A stretch of DNA of 64,000 nt from Stappia indica. Lineage in GTDB: Bacteria > Pseudomonadota > Alphaproteobacteria > Rhizobiales > Stappiaceae. How positions within the stretch are numbered: position 1 is the first letter of the stretch; each line of letters begins with the position of its first letter. Under the pieces are notes generated by a model that made no database searches, was not told where the DNA came from, and worked only from the letters and a program-made list of their open reading frames with translations. The stretch covers positions 1-64,000 of the forward strand of contig NZ_JAIVMG010000011.1 of NCBI RefSeq assembly GCF_020177335.1, given 5' to 3'. Position numbers and translations under genes: made by a program. Below are positions 40,243 through 50,144 of the stretch, in pieces.

Positions 40243-40835
40243 CCGTCGATCGCTCCAAGCACCCGCAATTCGCCTAAAAGCGGCAGCAGCGGCAGGCCGA
40301 GGACGGTGAAATAATCGCCGTCGATGGCGCTGAAGAGCTGAATGCCCGGCCCTTCGAGCTGATAGGCGCCGACGCTGGTCAGCGCTATCTCGCCTACCCC
40401 GGCGAGATAGCGGCCGACGAACTCCGGACCGAATGGTCGCATGGTCAGCCGCACCGTGCCGATATTGCGCCACAAGGTCTGGCCATCGCGGGCGATCGCT
40501 GCGGCCGAATGCAGCGCATGGGTCTTGCCAGACATCGCCAGAAGCTGACGCCGGGCGGCCTCCATATCCGCCGGTTTCGTCAGTCGTTCCCCTTCGAAAT
40601 CAAGCACTTGATCCGCACCAATGACCAACGCGCCGGGCCGGCGTTCGCTCACCTCCTGCGCTTTTGCCTCGGCCAGCACCTGGGCGATATCCTCCGGCGA
40701 GAAATCGCTTTCCAGCAAGGGCGCTTCAATCGCCCGCTCATCGACCCGAGCCGGATCGATGTCAAAACTCAGACCGGCATTTCGCAATAGCTCGGCGCGG
40801 ATGCGGCTGCCGCTGGCAAGAACGAGTTCTGTCAT
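40239..40835 (-). CDS. maf: Maf-like nucleoside triphosphate pyrophosphatase
   Basis: It hydrolyses non-canonical or UTP/dTTP-type nucleotides as a house-cleaning enzyme, depending on subfamily. The 198-aa protein has [16 protein letters not shown] at the start and [15 protein letters not shown] in the middle, the family motifs. The ATG at 40835 gives the family start [10 protein letters not shown]. It is the first gene of a coupled run with aroE and coaE (ATGA overlap). Confidence 0.93.
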   Translation of the reverse strand: MTELVLASGSRIRAELLRNAGLSFDIDPARVDERAIEAPLLESDFSPEDIAQVLAEAKAQEVSERRPGALVIGADQVLDFEGERLTKPADMEAARRQLLAMSGKTHALHSAAAIARDGQTLWRNIGTVRLTMRPFGPEFVGRYLAGVGEIALTSVGAYQLEGPGIQLFSAIDGDYFTVLGLPLLPLLGELRVLGAIDG

Positions 40836-40911
40836 GAGAAAACCCCGGTTTTCACGAAGGTGATGTGCAGAATGAGGGGAGGGTGCTGGCAACGCCTTCC
40901 CCTCGCATGTC

Positions 40912-41763
40912 TCAAGAGGTGAGCTGATCGACCAGAGCCGATTTATGCGCCCGGTAAAGGCTCATGATCTCCGCGGCCGTCTCCTCGATCGACCGGCGGG
41001 TGACGTCGATCACCGGCCAGCCGCGTTCGGCGCAGAGCTTGCGGGTGGTGGCGATCTCCCGGGCGATCTGGCGGCGGTCGAGATAGGTTTCATTGGCGAA
41101 ACTGCCCGCGTTCAGGGACAGGATCCGGTTCTGGCGCACCTGCTGGATCCGTTCCACCGAGGCGATGACGGCCACCACCATCGCCCGGCGCACGCTGAAC
41201 AGCTGCGGCGGCAGCGGAATATCGGGCACAATCGGAATGTTCGCCGCCTTGAGACCGCGATTGGCGAGATAGATGCAGGTCGGCGTCTTGGACGTTCGGC
41301 TGATGCCAAGCAACACCACATCCGCCTCGTCCAGATTTCCCGGGATCTGGCCATCGTCATGCAGCATGGTGAAATTCAGCGCATCGATGCGGTGGAAATA
41401 ATCCGCATCCAGCGCGTGCTGGCCGCCGACTCGCCCGGTCAGTCGCACATTCAGATAGGACTGGAACACGGAAAACACCGGCGACAGGATGTTGACGCAT
41501 GGCGAGGCGCTGCCACGTCCGGCCTGTTCCAGCCGCTCCGCCAGCTCGGTGTCGACCAGCGTGTAGAGCACAATCCCGGGGGAGGCCTCGATCTCACCGA
41601 TCACCTGCTCCAGTTGCCGGGCCGAGCGGACCAGCGGATAGACATGCTCGATCGCTTCGACGTCTTCGTATTGCGCCGTCGCCGCCCGCGCGACCGTCAT
41701 CAGGGTTTCACCGGTGGAGTCCGAAACCAGGTGCAAATGGAAGAAGTTACGACTCTTACCCAA
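40912..41763 (-). CDS. PEP synthase/pyruvate phosphate dikinase regulatory protein (DUF299)
   Basis: It is an ADP- or Pi-dependent kinase and phosphorylase that switches pyruvate phosphate dikinase or PEP synthase off and on. The 283-aa protein has the family start [14 protein letters not shown] and a P-loop-like [18 protein letters not shown] near residue 153. The C-terminal part includes [16 protein letters not shown]. It reads away from hemE. This gene next to hemE is the classic gene pair around the Caulobacter-type origin. Confidence 0.93.
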   Translation of the reverse strand: MGKSRNFFHLHLVSDSTGETLMTVARAATAQYEDVEAIEHVYPLVRSARQLEQVIGEIEASPGIVLYTLVDTELAERLEQAGRGSASPCVNILSPVFSVFQSYLNVRLTGRVGGQHALDADYFHRIDALNFTMLHDDGQIPGNLDEADVVLLGISRTSKTPTCIYLANRGLKAANIPIVPDIPLPPQLFSVRRAMVVAVIASVERIQQVRQNRILSLNAGSFANETYLDRRQIAREIATTRKLCAERGWPVIDVTRRSIEETAAEIMSLYRAHKSALVDQLTS

Positions 41764-41913
41764 GATATTATCCCCGCGTCGTCAGCCTTTCGCCGTCCAG
41801 GAGTCGATAACTCCCCATTTTTGCCCAGGTCACCTGATCAGGATGCCCGAAGCGCGAAAACAATCAACAGCGCACAGGCGCGGGCGCCGCTTCGCCGAAA
41901 CGATTTTCATTTG

Positions 41914-41922
41914 TGTGGATGA
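41914..41922 (-). promoter_or_regulatory. DnaA-like box
   Basis: On the minus strand TCATCCACA differs at one position from the DnaA box TTATCCACA. It lies in the oriC candidate, about 50 bp from the CtrA box. A weaker TTATCCCCG is at 41768. No dense DnaA-box array is seen by eye. Confidence 0.5.
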
Positions 41923-41970
41923 CGCGATTGTTCCGCGCCGCTCCCCAGCTCATCAACAGACGACAAATCG

Positions 41971-41986
41971 TTAACAGATGGTTAAC
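41971..41986. promoter_or_regulatory. CtrA binding site
   Basis: TTAACAGATGGTTAAC is an exact match to TTAA-N7-TTAAC, the consensus for the cell-cycle regulator CtrA. In Caulobacter CtrA binds such sites in the origin next to hemE and blocks initiation in swarmer cells. It is about 205 bp upstream of the hemE start and can also act on hemE transcription. Confidence 0.75.
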
Positions 41987-42146
41987 GGAGTTTCAAAGGG
42001 CTGATTTTATTGCGATTATGACGATATCACCGGATTGCGACGAAACGCCGTCCCGAAAAATGCTCGACAGTCCCGACCTGAATGAGTCATGTGGACCAGT
42101 GTCGATAATCGGTAATCCCGGTTGTCCAGTGACAAACAGAATAAAC

Positions 42147-42175
42147 AGAATCCTTTTCAAGGATTCTTTCTTTTT
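42147..42175 (+). terminator. Terminator-like hairpin in the hemE leader
   Basis: AGAATCCTT and AAGGATTCT form a 9-bp stem with a 3-base loop, followed by TTCTTTTT. It ends only 15 bp before the hemE start and just before its GGGAG ribosome site. It could attenuate hemE transcription or shield hemE from transcripts crossing the origin. Each stem arm holds a GANTC (CcrM) site. Confidence 0.65.
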
Positions 42176-42190
42176 AAAAGGGAGTTATCT

Positions 42191-43234
42191 GTGACTGACT
42201 CCAGATCGCGGAGAGTGATGCGGGTTCTGGCTGGAGAAAGGCTCTGGCCGCCTCCGGTCTGGATGATGCGACAGGCGGGCAGATACCTCCCCGAGTATCG
42301 CGCGACCCGCGCGAACAAGAGCAATTTCCTCGAGTTCTGCTACGACACGGATCTCGCCACCGAGGTCACATTGCAGCCGATCCGGCGCTATGGCTTCGAT
42401 GCCGCCATTCTGTTTTCCGACATTTTCGTCGTTCCAGATGCGCTTGGGTATCCGGTGCGCTTTGAGGAAGGGCGCGGTCCGGTTCTGGAGCCGCTGTCCT
42501 CCGAGCTTGTTTCGCGGCTCGACCAGGAGCGGGCAGTGGGCCATCTCGATCCGGTTATCGAAACCGTTCGGCGGCTGCGCAGCGAATTGCCCGAGGAGAC
42601 GACCCTGCTCGGTTTCTGCGGCGCGCCCTGGACGGTGGCCTGTTATTCGGTCGCCGGCCACACCACCGCCGACCAGACCGCGGCTCGGGTCGGCGCCTAT
42701 CGCGACCCGGCCTTGATGCAGTCCTTCATCGACGCGCTGGTTCCGGCCTCGATCCGGTATCTGGTGCGCCAGTTGAAGGCCGGTGCTGATGCGGTGCAGA
42801 TCTTCGACACCTGGGCGGGCGTTCTCGACGATGCCGGGTTCAAGCGCTGGTCGATCGAACCGACCCGGCGGATCGTCGAAGGCGTGCGCAAGGAAATTCC
42901 CGATGCGCGCATCATCGGCTTTCCCAAAGCGTCGGCCGCCCGGCTCGAGACATTCATCACTGGGACCGGTGTGGATGCGGTCGGTCTCGACTGGACGGTG
43001 CCGGCGGATCTGGCGCGCCAGGTCCAGAGCAAGGTTCCGGTGCAGGGAAATCTCGATCCGATGCGGCTGGTGGCCGGCGGCGAGGCCTTGCGCGAAGGCG
43101 TCGATCAGGTGCTTGCCAACCTGGGCAAGGGGCCGCTCGTCTTCAATCTCGGTCACGGGGTGACACCGGATGCGGATCCGGACAATGTCGCGCGGATGAT
43201 CGACCAGGTGCGAGCCGCGCCGGATCCCATGTGA
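42191..43234 (+). CDS. hemE: Uroporphyrinogen decarboxylase
   Basis: It removes four carboxyl groups from uroporphyrinogen III in haem synthesis. The protein (about 347 aa) has [15 protein letters not shown], the substrate-binding motif near residue 25, and [15 protein letters not shown]. The GTG at 42191 is preferred because GGGAG is positioned before it. An ATG at 42218 is the next choice, and the frame open to 42122 includes the hairpin. It is followed 7 bp later by hemJ and then by rho, the usual order in the group. Confidence 0.96.
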   Translation: MTDSRSRRVMRVLAGERLWPPPVWMMRQAGRYLPEYRATRANKSNFLEFCYDTDLATEVTLQPIRRYGFDAAILFSDIFVVPDALGYPVRFEEGRGPVLEPLSSELVSRLDQERAVGHLDPVIETVRRLRSELPEETTLLGFCGAPWTVACYSVAGHTTADQTAARVGAYRDPALMQSFIDALVPASIRYLVRQLKAGADAVQIFDTWAGVLDDAGFKRWSIEPTRRIVEGVRKEIPDARIIGFPKASAARLETFITGTGVDAVGLDWTVPADLARQVQSKVPVQGNLDPMRLVAGGEALREGVDQVLANLGKGPLVFNLGHGVTPDADPDNVARMIDQVRAAPDPM

Positions 43235-43241
43235 GCGGACG

Positions 43242-43667
43242 ATGCTGTATCTCTGGCTGAAAGCCTTTCACATCATGTCGGTGATCGCCTGGATGGCGGC
43301 GCTGTTCTATCTGCCGCGCCTGTTCGTCTATCACGCACAGGTCGCGGTGGGCTCGCCGCAGAGCGAATTGTTCAAGGTGATGGAACGGCGCCTTCTCAAG
43401 GCGATCATGCGGCCGGCGATGATGGCGAGCTGGATCTTCGGCCTGTGGGTCGCCTATGAGGGCGGGTTCCTCAGCGATGGCTGGTTTCACGCCAAGCTGA
43501 CCCTCGTTGTCCTGATGACCCTTTATCATACTTATCTGGCTAAATGCGTCGGCGTGTTCGCTGCGGACGCGAATCAGCGCGCCGACCGCCATTACCGGAT
43601 CATCAACGAAGTGCCGACTGTGCTGATGATCGGTGTGGTGATACTGGTGGTCTTGAAGCCTTTTTGA
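43242..43667 (+). CDS. hemJ: Protoporphyrinogen IX oxidase HemJ
   Basis: It oxidises protoporphyrinogen IX in the inner membrane in bacteria without HemY or HemG. The 141-aa protein has four hydrophobic helices, with the conserved AFHIMSVIAWMAALFYLPRL at the N-terminus and TLYHTYLAKC later, giving the expected His residues. It is 7 bp after hemE, so both haem enzymes are coexpressed. Confidence 0.94.
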   Translation: MLYLWLKAFHIMSVIAWMAALFYLPRLFVYHAQVAVGSPQSELFKVMERRLLKAIMRPAMMASWIFGLWVAYEGGFLSDGWFHAKLTLVVLMTLYHTYLAKCVGVFAADANQRADRHYRIINEVPTVLMIGVVILVVLKPF

Positions 43668-43971
43668 TCCTGGTGGGGAAAATTAACGGTTTTCCCCGAT
43701 GATATCTGTCGTGAAATCGCATTCATATCTATAAGCGCTGCAAATGCCGCTTGCGCTTCATTCTGAATAACTGTAAATTCCAGCATCCTCACATCCTGCG
43801 GAAATGGTTTCCTGCTCCTGTCAAAGGACGTTACGGAAGTCAGGTTGACCCGATTTGGCGTCGGCTGAAAATCCGCAGATACTTCCGATCCCTATTCCAT
43901 GAACCCGACCCGCAGTGCGGCGTTGGGCCCGGCGATCAAGCATCCCTCCAACAGAAGACCATCCCTTGCCC
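43668..43971. other. hemJ-rho intergenic and rho leader region
   Basis: This stretch of 304 bp is AT-rich in its first half. It contains the hairpin at 43675 and the likely promoter and leader of rho. Rho is often autoregulated through its leader, but I see no specific element. Short open frames here are not gene-like. Confidence 0.5.
43675..43697 (+). terminator. Hairpin after hemJ
   Basis: GGGGAAAA and TTTTCCCC form an 8-bp perfect stem around TTAACGG just after the hemJ stop. There is no T run after the stem, so it may stabilise the hemJ message rather than terminate it. Confidence 0.5.
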
Positions 43972-45237
43972 ATGCGGGAAATGAAACTCTCTGATCTGAA
44001 GATCAAAACACCGACCGAGCTGCTCAGCTTTGCCGAGGAGCATGAAGTCGAGAACGCAAGCACCATGCGCAAGCAGGAGCTGATGTTTGCGATCCTGAAA
44101 CAGCTTGCAGCCCAGGATGTCGATATTATCGGCGAAGGGGTGGTCGAGGTTCTTCAGGACGGATTTGGCTTCCTCCGCTCCCCGGATGCCAACTATCTTC
44201 CCGGGCCGGACGATATCTATATTTCTCCCTCCCAGATCCGGCGCTTTTCGTTGCGCACGGGTGATACGGTCGAGGGGGAGATCCGCAGCCCGAAGGATGG
44301 CGAGCGCTACTTCGCGCTGCTCAAGGTCAACAAGATCAATTTCGAGGATCCGGACAAAGCGCGCCACAAGGTGCATTTCGACAATCTGACCCCGCTCTAC
44401 CCGGATGAGCGGCTGAAAATGGAAGTCGAAAGCCCGAACGGCAAGGATTTCTCGGCCAGGGTCATCGACCTGGTCGCCCCGCTCGGCAAGGGGCAGCGCG
44501 GGCTGATCACGGCGCCGCCGCGGACCGGTAAGACGGTCTTTCTGCAGAACATCGCCAAGGCGATCACCACCAATCATCCCGAATGCTATCTCATCGTGCT
44601 GTTGATCGACGAGCGGCCCGAAGAGGTCACCGACATGCAGCGCACGGTGAACGGCGAGGTCGTTTCCTCGACCTTCGACGAACCGGCGGTGCGTCACGTC
44701 CAGGTCGCCGAGATGGTGATCGAAAAGGCCAAGCGGCTGGTGGAACATGGCCGCGACGTGGTGATCCTCTTGGATTCCATCACCCGTCTGGGCCGTGCCT
44801 ACAACACGGTTGTTCCCTCCTCGGGCAAGGTGCTGACCGGTGGTGTCGACGCCAACGCCCTGCAGCGGCCGAAGCGCTTCTTCGGTGCGGCGCGGAACAT
44901 CGAGGAGGGCGGTTCGCTCACCATCATCGCCACCGCGCTGATCGACACCGGCAGCCGGATGGACGAAGTGATTTTCGAGGAGTTCAAGGGAACCGGCAAC
45001 TCCGAGATCATCCTCGACCGCAAGATCTCCGACAAGCGCGTCTTCCCGGCGATCGACATTCAGCGTTCCGGCACTCGCAAGGAGGAGCTGCTGGTCGAGC
45101 CGCAGCAGCTCAAGAAGATGTATGTGCTGCGCCGGATCCTCAATCCGATGGGAACGGTGGATGCCATCGAGTTCCTGCTCGATAAGCTGCGCCAGACCAA
45201 GTCGAACGAGGATTTCTTCGACAGCATGAACACCTGA
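43972..45237 (+). CDS. rho: Transcription termination factor Rho
   Basis: This hexameric RNA helicase ends transcription at Rho sites. The 421-aa protein has the N-terminal helical part ([20 protein letters not shown]), the RNA-binding cold-shock-like fold ([20 protein letters not shown]), Walker [16 protein letters not shown], Walker [17 protein letters not shown] and the Q-loop region [20 protein letters not shown]. The ATG at 43972 ([10 protein letters not shown]) fits relatives; 43981 is the alternative. rho beside hemJ and upstream of mnmE is a conserved order in the group. Confidence 0.97.
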   Translation: MREMKLSDLKIKTPTELLSFAEEHEVENASTMRKQELMFAILKQLAAQDVDIIGEGVVEVLQDGFGFLRSPDANYLPGPDDIYISPSQIRRFSLRTGDTVEGEIRSPKDGERYFALLKVNKINFEDPDKARHKVHFDNLTPLYPDERLKMEVESPNGKDFSARVIDLVAPLGKGQRGLITAPPRTGKTVFLQNIAKAITTNHPECYLIVLLIDERPEEVTDMQRTVNGEVVSSTFDEPAVRHVQVAEMVIEKAKRLVEHGRDVVILLDSITRLGRAYNTVVPSSGKVLTGGVDANALQRPKRFFGAARNIEEGGSLTIIATALIDTGSRMDEVIFEEFKGTGNSEIILDRKISDKRVFPAIDIQRSGTRKEELLVEPQQLKKMYVLRRILNPMGTVDAIEFLLDKLRQTKSNEDFFDSMNT

Positions 45238-45308
45238 GGCATCGGCCGCCGCGTCTGATTGCCCCTGGAGGGAGGAGGACGCGGCCGGCTCGATGTCAGA
45301 GTGTTTGA

Positions 45309-45324
45309 AGATTCACGTGAAACA
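45309..45324. promoter_or_regulatory. parS-like site 1
   Basis: AGATTCACGTGAAACA matches 13 of 16 positions of the parS consensus TGTTTCACGTGAAACA and keeps the full TTCACGTGAAACA half. It is a ParB binding candidate. Confidence 0.6.
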
Positions 45325-45380
45325 CCCGCGCCAGGACTTGGCGCGGGTCGGACTGCGGATAAAGGCTAGGTACCCTCTGC

Positions 45381-45512
45381 GTCATCCCGGGCAAGCGTCA
45401 GCACGACCCGGGATCGGGGAGCCAAAAGACAGGCGTCTCAACGAGACTGGAACCGAGGTCGTGCCTCGCCGATCCCGGATCTCCGCATGCGCGTCGTCCG
45501 GGAGGACGCCCC
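45381..45512 (+). repeat. Dispersed palindromic repeat, copy C
   Basis: It begins GTCATCCCGGGCAAGCGTCA, has the central GAGGTCGTGCCTCGCCGATC and ends GTCCGGGAGGACGCCCC. The same arms and central block are in copies A and D. It lies between two parS-like sites. Confidence 0.8.
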
Positions 45513-45536
45513 TTACGGGGCTTCGTCATCATGCTC

Positions 45537-45569
45537 ACCCGCGCCGGGTCCTCCGGTGCGGGTGTTTTT
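45537..45569 (+). terminator. Terminator before the acetyltransferase gene
   Basis: ACCCGCGCCGG and CCGGTGCGGGT form a long stem with a GTCCT loop, followed by GTTTTTG. It probably ends the hemE-hemJ-rho transcript; parS-like site 2 follows it closely. Confidence 0.75.
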
Positions 45570-45577
45570 GTGTGCAC

Positions 45578-45593
45578 TGTTTCACGTGAATCA
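45578..45593. promoter_or_regulatory. parS-like site 2
   Basis: TGTTTCACGTGAATCA matches 15 of 16 positions of the parS consensus. It lies about 40 bp before the acetyltransferase gene. Confidence 0.75.
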
Positions 45594-45630
45594 ACTGGAT
45601 TCGGATCCGGAAGGAAGTGAGGACCACACA

Positions 45631-46209
45631 ATGGAGCTGATAACCGAGCGTTTGCGGCTGCGGCCGTGGCGCGAGCAAGACAGCGAACCCTTTGCCCGGC
45701 TGAACGCGGATGCGGAGGTGATGCGCTATTTTCCCGCTCCGCTGACCACGGCTGAAAGCGACGCGATGATCGCGAAGGCGCGGCAGCGGACGGCGGAAGC
45801 TGGTGTCTGCTTTCAGCCGATTGAGGAAAAGGCCAGCGGGCGCTTTCTCGGCTTTGTCGGCCTGAACCGGCCGGCCTATCCGGTGCCTTTGCCATTCGAT
45901 CCGTGCGTTGAGATCGGCTGGCGCCTGTCGCGCGGCGCCTGGGGAAAGGGCTATGCCAGCGAGGCGGCGCGCGCCTGGCTCCGATTCGGCTTCGAAACGC
46001 TGGGCCTTGAGGAGATCGTCTCCTTCACCTTCATTGGCAACGACAGGTCGCGCAAGGTGATGGAACGCCTGGGAATGACCCGGGATCCGGCGGAGGATTT
46101 CCTGCATCCGATGCTCACGGCCGATCACCCGCTGGCATCGCATGTGCTTTACCGGCTGTCGCGGGCCACCTGGCGGCGCGGCGTGCTCAGCCCCGACGCA
46201 GGGCGCTGA
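45631..46209 (+). CDS. GNAT-family N-acetyltransferase (RimJ/RimL-like)
   Basis: The 192-aa protein has the GNAT fold: [20 protein letters not shown] at the start, [20 protein letters not shown] (the acetyl-CoA binding loop), and [18 protein letters not shown]. The substrate is unknown; this type often acetylates N-termini or small amines. The ATG at 45631 is chosen because GGAAGG and GTGAGGA lie before it and the family start begins there. It overlaps the end of the convergent thioredoxin-domain gene by 23 bp. Confidence 0.88.
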   Translation: MELITERLRLRPWREQDSEPFARLNADAEVMRYFPAPLTTAESDAMIAKARQRTAEAGVCFQPIEEKASGRFLGFVGLNRPAYPVPLPFDPCVEIGWRLSRGAWGKGYASEAARAWLRFGFETLGLEEIVSFTFIGNDRSRKVMERLGMTRDPAEDFLHPMLTADHPLASHVLYRLSRATWRRGVLSPDAGR

Positions 46210-48238
46210 CCGTTTCCGGGATCCGGGCCGGGTCGGTCAGCGGCGGGGAGCACAGCCCTTCGCGGCAAAGATAGAGGGTTTCCCGTCCCTCGATTGCGGT
46301 CTTGCCGTGCAGCGGGTGAGAGAACGGGAAGGCGATGGTGCCGGTGACCTGCCGGCGGATTATGGAAGGGTCCGCCAATGCCCTCATGGCGGCGTGGAGG
46401 GGTGATTGCAAGACGTCCTCGGTTGCCCCTTCGGCCGCAACGATCACCGCCAGCATCCCGTTTTCGCGCGTGTCGAGGGCGTTGAGCAGGGCCGCAGTGG
46501 CAAAGACGTTGCGGGTGATGCCGCTGGCGAAGGCGGTGAAGATCGCGTCGGCGCGGGCCCTGTAGATGTCGTCGCCGGTCAGGTGCCAGAGCCGGATCAG
46601 CGCCTCGGCGGCCACCGCATTGGCATTCGGTGTCGCCTCATCATTGGCCGTATAGGGCCGAAGGATCAGATCGTCGGCCGCGGCGGCGGTCAGATAGTAT
46701 CCGCCCTGGGCATGGGCGTAGTCCTGCTGCAGACGGTCGGCGAGGCCGGCCGCATCATCGATCAGGGCCTCGGCCTCAGCGTCGTCGGTGGCGGTCTCGG
46801 CGAGCGCAATCGCCGCCTTCATCATGGCGGCGTGATCGCTGGCAAAGCCCGGGCGGGTCTGGCGACCGTCCCGGTGGGCGTGGGCAAGGCGGCCTTGCCG
46901 GTCGGCCATGGTGGTCATGATGAAGCGATAGGCAGACATTGCGAGATCGCGCCAGGATTCACGTGAAACACTGTTTGCCGCCTCGGCAAGACCGGCGATG
47001 GTCAGGCCGTTCCAGTCGGTGAGGATCTTGTCGTCCCGAGCCGGGGCGATCCGCATCTCGCGCGCGGTCAGAAGGGTCTGGCGCCAGTTGGCGAGGGTGT
47101 CCTCATCGATCGGCGGCGAGGGGGCTTGATCGGGGTCGAGCCGGTTGGGGATGTTGCGGCCCTCGAAGTTGCCGGCCGGTGTGATGTCATAGACCCGGCT
47201 GAACGCAATCACCGCTTTTTCTCCAAGCAGGTCGGCGATCTCGGTCGGTGTCCAGACGTAGTATTTGCCTTCCTCACCCTCGCTGTCCGCGTCGAGGCTG
47301 GCGGCGAAACCGCCCTCCACCGCCATTTCCCGCTGCAGCCAGCCGATGGTCTCCTCGATTCGCCTTCGGAACAATTCCTCGCCGGTGGCATTGTGCGCCC
47401 GGGCCAGATCGCTGAGATACTGGGCGTTGTCGTAAAGCATCTTCTCGAAATGCGGCACCAGCCAACGCTCATCCACCGAATAGCGCGCCAGACCGCCACC
47501 GATGTGATCGTAGATGCCGCCCTGGCTCATTTGCCGGAGACTGGTGAGACACAGTGTTTTCTGCCGGGCACTGGCCCGCCGCAGGGCACCGCGCCAGATC
47601 AGTTCCATCACCGCGCTTTGCGGAAATTTCGGCGCACCGCGAATGCCGCCGTGCTGCGGGTCGATCATGGCGGCTAGTCGCTCACTGGCCTGCGCCACCA
47701 GGCCCCGCGGCAGGGCAGGGGCCCCGGCTCGCTCCGCCGTTCGGGTCAGCTCGGTCATCAGGGCGGTCCGATTGCCGTCGATTCGCGTCCGGTCCGTTCG
47801 GTAGGCGCGAGCAACCGCCTCCAGCACCTCGACGAAACCGGGACGACCCCAGCGGGCATCGCGCGGAAAGTAGGTGCCGCCCCAGAAGGGCTCTGCCTCG
47901 GAGGTCAGGAACATGGTCAGTGGCCAGCCGCCTTGTTCGCCGAGCGCATGCAGCGCGCTCATGTAGATCTGGTCGACGTCGGGCCGCTCCTCCCGGTCGA
48001 CCTTGATGTTGATGAAATGCCGGTTCATCACCTCCGCCACCGCTTCATCCTCGAAGCTTTCATGGGCCATCACATGGCACCAGTGGCAGGAGGCGTAGCC
48101 GATGGACAGAAGGATCGGCTTGTTGGCGGCGCGCGCCTCTTCCAGTGCCTCCCGGCCCCAGGGACGCCAGGCGACCGGGTTGTCCTTGTGCTGGAGCAGG
48201 TAGGGGCTGGTGGCGTCGGCAAGGCGGTTGTCGGACAT
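46187..48238 (-). CDS. DUF255 thioredoxin-domain protein (YyaL/SSP411-like)
   Basis: The 683-aa protein begins with [20 protein letters not shown] and has the redox motif [15 protein letters not shown] near residue 50 in a thioredoxin-like domain. The rest is an alpha/alpha-barrel like the N-acylglucosamine 2-epimerase fold. The exact function is not known. It is one of the largest genes in the parS area, and a parS-like site lies inside it. The ATG at 48238 fits the family start. Confidence 0.92.
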   Translation of the reverse strand: MSDNRLADATSPYLLQHKDNPVAWRPWGREALEEARAANKPILLSIGYASCHWCHVMAHESFEDEAVAEVMNRHFINIKVDREERPDVDQIYMSALHALGEQGGWPLTMFLTSEAEPFWGGTYFPRDARWGRPGFVEVLEAVARAYRTDRTRIDGNRTALMTELTRTAERAGAPALPRGLVAQASERLAAMIDPQHGGIRGAPKFPQSAVMELIWRGALRRASARQKTLCLTSLRQMSQGGIYDHIGGGLARYSVDERWLVPHFEKMLYDNAQYLSDLARAHNATGEELFRRRIEETIGWLQREMAVEGGFAASLDADSEGEEGKYYVWTPTEIADLLGEKAVIAFSRVYDITPAGNFEGRNIPNRLDPDQAPSPPIDEDTLANWRQTLLTAREMRIAPARDDKILTDWNGLTIAGLAEAANSVSRESWRDLAMSAYRFIMTTMADRQGRLAHAHRDGRQTRPGFASDHAAMMKAAIALAETATDDAEAEALIDDAAGLADRLQQDYAHAQGGYYLTAAAADDLILRPYTANDEATPNANAVAAEALIRLWHLTGDDIYRARADAIFTAFASGITRNVFATAALLNALDTRENGMLAVIVAAEGATEDVLQSPLHAAMRALADPSIIRRQVTGTIAFPFSHPLHGKTAIEGRETLYLCREGLCSPPLTDPARIPETVSALRRG
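46955..46970. promoter_or_regulatory. parS-like site 3 (inside the thioredoxin-domain gene)
   Basis: GGATTCACGTGAAACA matches 13 of 16 positions of the parS consensus. It is inside the DUF255 coding region, so the motif also has to code for protein. Confidence 0.55.
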
Positions 48239-48358
48239 GGGCTTCCCGGGTATCAGGAGGAAAAGCGGGATATGTCCCGAACCTAAGGCATGATGGCGGC
48301 ACAGCAAGGCCTGATGACGATCCGGGGCAAAGACCCGTGCGCTGCCGGTATGATGTGA

Positions 48359-49726
48359 GTGAGCCGCTTGACCGACGAGACGATTTTTGCCCTTTCCAGC
48401 GGCCCGGTGCCGGCCGGCGTCGCGGTGATCCGGGTGTCCGGGCCGAAGGCTCGATTCGCCTGCGAAACCTTGACCGGGGCCTTGCCTGCCCCGCGCCGTG
48501 CGGCCTTGCGCGCCTTTCGCGACGGGCTGGATGGCGAGGTGATCGACCAGGTTCTGGTGCTATGGTTCCCCGGTCCGGCCAGCTTCACGGGCGAGGATGT
48601 GGTCGAGTTTCACTGCCATGGCGGGCGCGCGGTGGTGGCCGCCGTGCTCGCGGCGCTGGCGCGGTTGCCGGGTCTGCAGCCGGCGGAGGCAGGAGCCTTT
48701 ACCCGCCGCGCGTTCGACAACAACCGGCTGGATCTCACCGAGGTGGAAGGGCTCGCCGATCTGATCGCGGCGGAGACCGAGGCACAGCGCAAGCTGGCCA
48801 TGCGGCAGATGAGCGGCGAACTCGGCCGGCTCTATGAGGAATGGCGGCGGCGGATCGTACGCATTCGCGCGTTGATCGAAGCGGATTTCGATTTCGCCGA
48901 TGAGGAGGATGTGCCCGAGGGCGTGTCGGCCACGATCTGGCCGGAGGTCGCGGATCTGCTTGCCACGCTGGACCGGCATCTCGACCGGTCGCGCGGAGCG
49001 GAGCGGGTGCGCGGCGGCTTGCAGGTGGTGCTGCTCGGCCGGCCCAATGCGGGCAAGTCCAGTCTGCTTAATGCGCTGGCGCGGCGCGATGTGGCCATCG
49101 TTACCCCGGAGGCGGGAACCACCCGCGATCTGTTGGAAGTGCATCTCGACCTGCGCGGCTTTGCGGTGACGCTGATCGACACGGCGGGCCTGCGCGAAAC
49201 CGACGGTCTGGTCGAGGCGGAGGGCATTCGCCGCGGGCTCGCCCGCGCGGCGGCCGCCGATCTGGTGCTGCTGTTGTGCGCGCCAGGGGATGCGGCGCCG
49301 GGGAGCGCCTTGCCTTTGGAGCTGACCGAGCTGACCGCGCCGATCTGGCAGGTGGCCACCAAGGCCGACCTGGGTGGCACCGCCCCGGAGGGCAGTGGGG
49401 CGCCGCAGGAGCTGACGCTGGCCGCGCGACATCATGTGTCGGTGGTCGCGCCCGGTGGGCTCGACGGGTTGATCGACGCGCTTGGCGATTTTGCCGAGGC
49501 GAGTGCGGGCAACCTGGCCGACCCGCTGGCGACGCGCGAGAGGCACCGCGCGCATCTCGACGCTTGCCGGCAGGCTTTGAGCCTGTCGCTCGACGACAAT
49601 CGTCCGCTGGAAATCCGGGCGGAGGACCTGCGCCGTGCCGCCGATGCGCTCGGCCGCATTGCCGGACGGGTCGGCGTCGAGGATCTGCTCGACGTGATTT
49701 TCCGGGAATTTTGTATCGGAAAGTAA
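48359..49726 (+). CDS. mnmE: tRNA modification GTPase MnmE
   Basis: With MnmG it adds the carboxymethylaminomethyl group to wobble uridines of tRNA. The 455-aa protein has a formyl-THF-binding N-terminal domain ([20 protein letters not shown]), a G domain with [14 protein letters not shown] and [14 protein letters not shown], and the C-terminal FCIGK needed for catalysis. It starts with GTG. mnmE-mnmG-rsmG-parA-parB is a common order close to the origin. A perfect parS site follows its stop at 49733. Confidence 0.97.
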   Translation: MSRLTDETIFALSSGPVPAGVAVIRVSGPKARFACETLTGALPAPRRAALRAFRDGLDGEVIDQVLVLWFPGPASFTGEDVVEFHCHGGRAVVAAVLAALARLPGLQPAEAGAFTRRAFDNNRLDLTEVEGLADLIAAETEAQRKLAMRQMSGELGRLYEEWRRRIVRIRALIEADFDFADEEDVPEGVSATIWPEVADLLATLDRHLDRSRGAERVRGGLQVVLLGRPNAGKSSLLNALARRDVAIVTPEAGTTRDLLEVHLDLRGFAVTLIDTAGLRETDGLVEAEGIRRGLARAAAADLVLLLCAPGDAAPGSALPLELTELTAPIWQVATKADLGGTAPEGSGAPQELTLAARHHVSVVAPGGLDGLIDALGDFAEASAGNLADPLATRERHRAHLDACRQALSLSLDDNRPLEIRAEDLRRAADALGRIAGRVGVEDLLDVIFREFCIGK

Positions 49727-50144
49727 ACAAACTGTTTCACGTGAAACAGGGGGAATCCTCGGTCGATTCCCTCCCGGAATGAAGACTCCTGCGAAATGAT
49801 CGTCAAAGTGGGGCCAGATCCGGTGCCCTTGCCGCCTGCTGGGCGCTCCGCCACCGCCGCGATCAAGGGATCGCCACGCATTGCGTCCGCCATTTTCGCG
49901 CCGGGCAGTGCAGGAATGGCTTTGACCCTTCGCCGGGGATTGGATAATCAGAAAAGGCTTTTCGCGCACAGGACCCGGCGTTTTCGGCCCACCCCGGCAG
50001 GGGAGGTGGTTGCCCTGCGTTGGTGTCGGCTGGCCTTCGGTCGGGTGATTGCGCGGGATCAGGTGAGTTGGACCGGAGCGCGGTCCGGCCATCCCGCCGG
50101 CAAAACCTGGGCCGGCTCAGGGATGAGCAATGAAGGAGTAGAGG
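49727..50144. other. mnmE-mnmG intergenic region with the perfect parS
   Basis: This stretch of 418 bp contains the perfect parS at 49733 just after mnmE. The rest holds no recognised gene or known RNA; the open frames that cross it look like noise. GGAGTAGAGG is the ribosome site of mnmG at its end. Confidence 0.55.
49733..49748. promoter_or_regulatory. parS site 4, perfect
   Basis: TGTTTCACGTGAAACA is a complete 16-bp palindrome identical to the bacterial parS consensus. It is the strongest ParB loading site in the window, about 4 kb from parB and 7.5 kb from the oriC candidate. Confidence 0.93.

Larger units (their letters stand above)
41764..42190. other. Candidate chromosomal origin of replication (oriC)
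   Basis: This 427-bp gap between the PPDK-regulator gene and hemE is visibly richer in A+T than its neighbours, especially around 41960-42040 and 42130-42180. It carries a full CtrA box (41971), a DnaA-like box (41914), GANTC methylation sites (for example near 41813, 42148 and 42162) and a hairpin just before hemE. In Caulobacter the origin lies beside hemE with CtrA boxes, and related alphaproteobacteria have a similar place. The parS cluster 3.5-10 kb away supports this. The call rests on motifs and neighbours; no function was measured. Confidence 0.65.
45238..45630. other. Gap with two parS-like sites, repeat copy C and a terminator
   Basis: This stretch of 393 bp between rho and the acetyltransferase gene is packed with elements listed separately: parS-like sites at 45309 and 45578, the repeat at 45381-45512, and a terminator at 45537. 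A hairpin of ACCCGCGCCA and TGGCGCGGGT at about 45326-45350 lies next to the first site. No gene is seen. Confidence 0.75.

Noticed and set aside
41913-42194. Short open frame in the oriC candidate
   Set aside because: It crosses the CtrA box, the hairpin and the hemE ribosome site, and its protein looks random.
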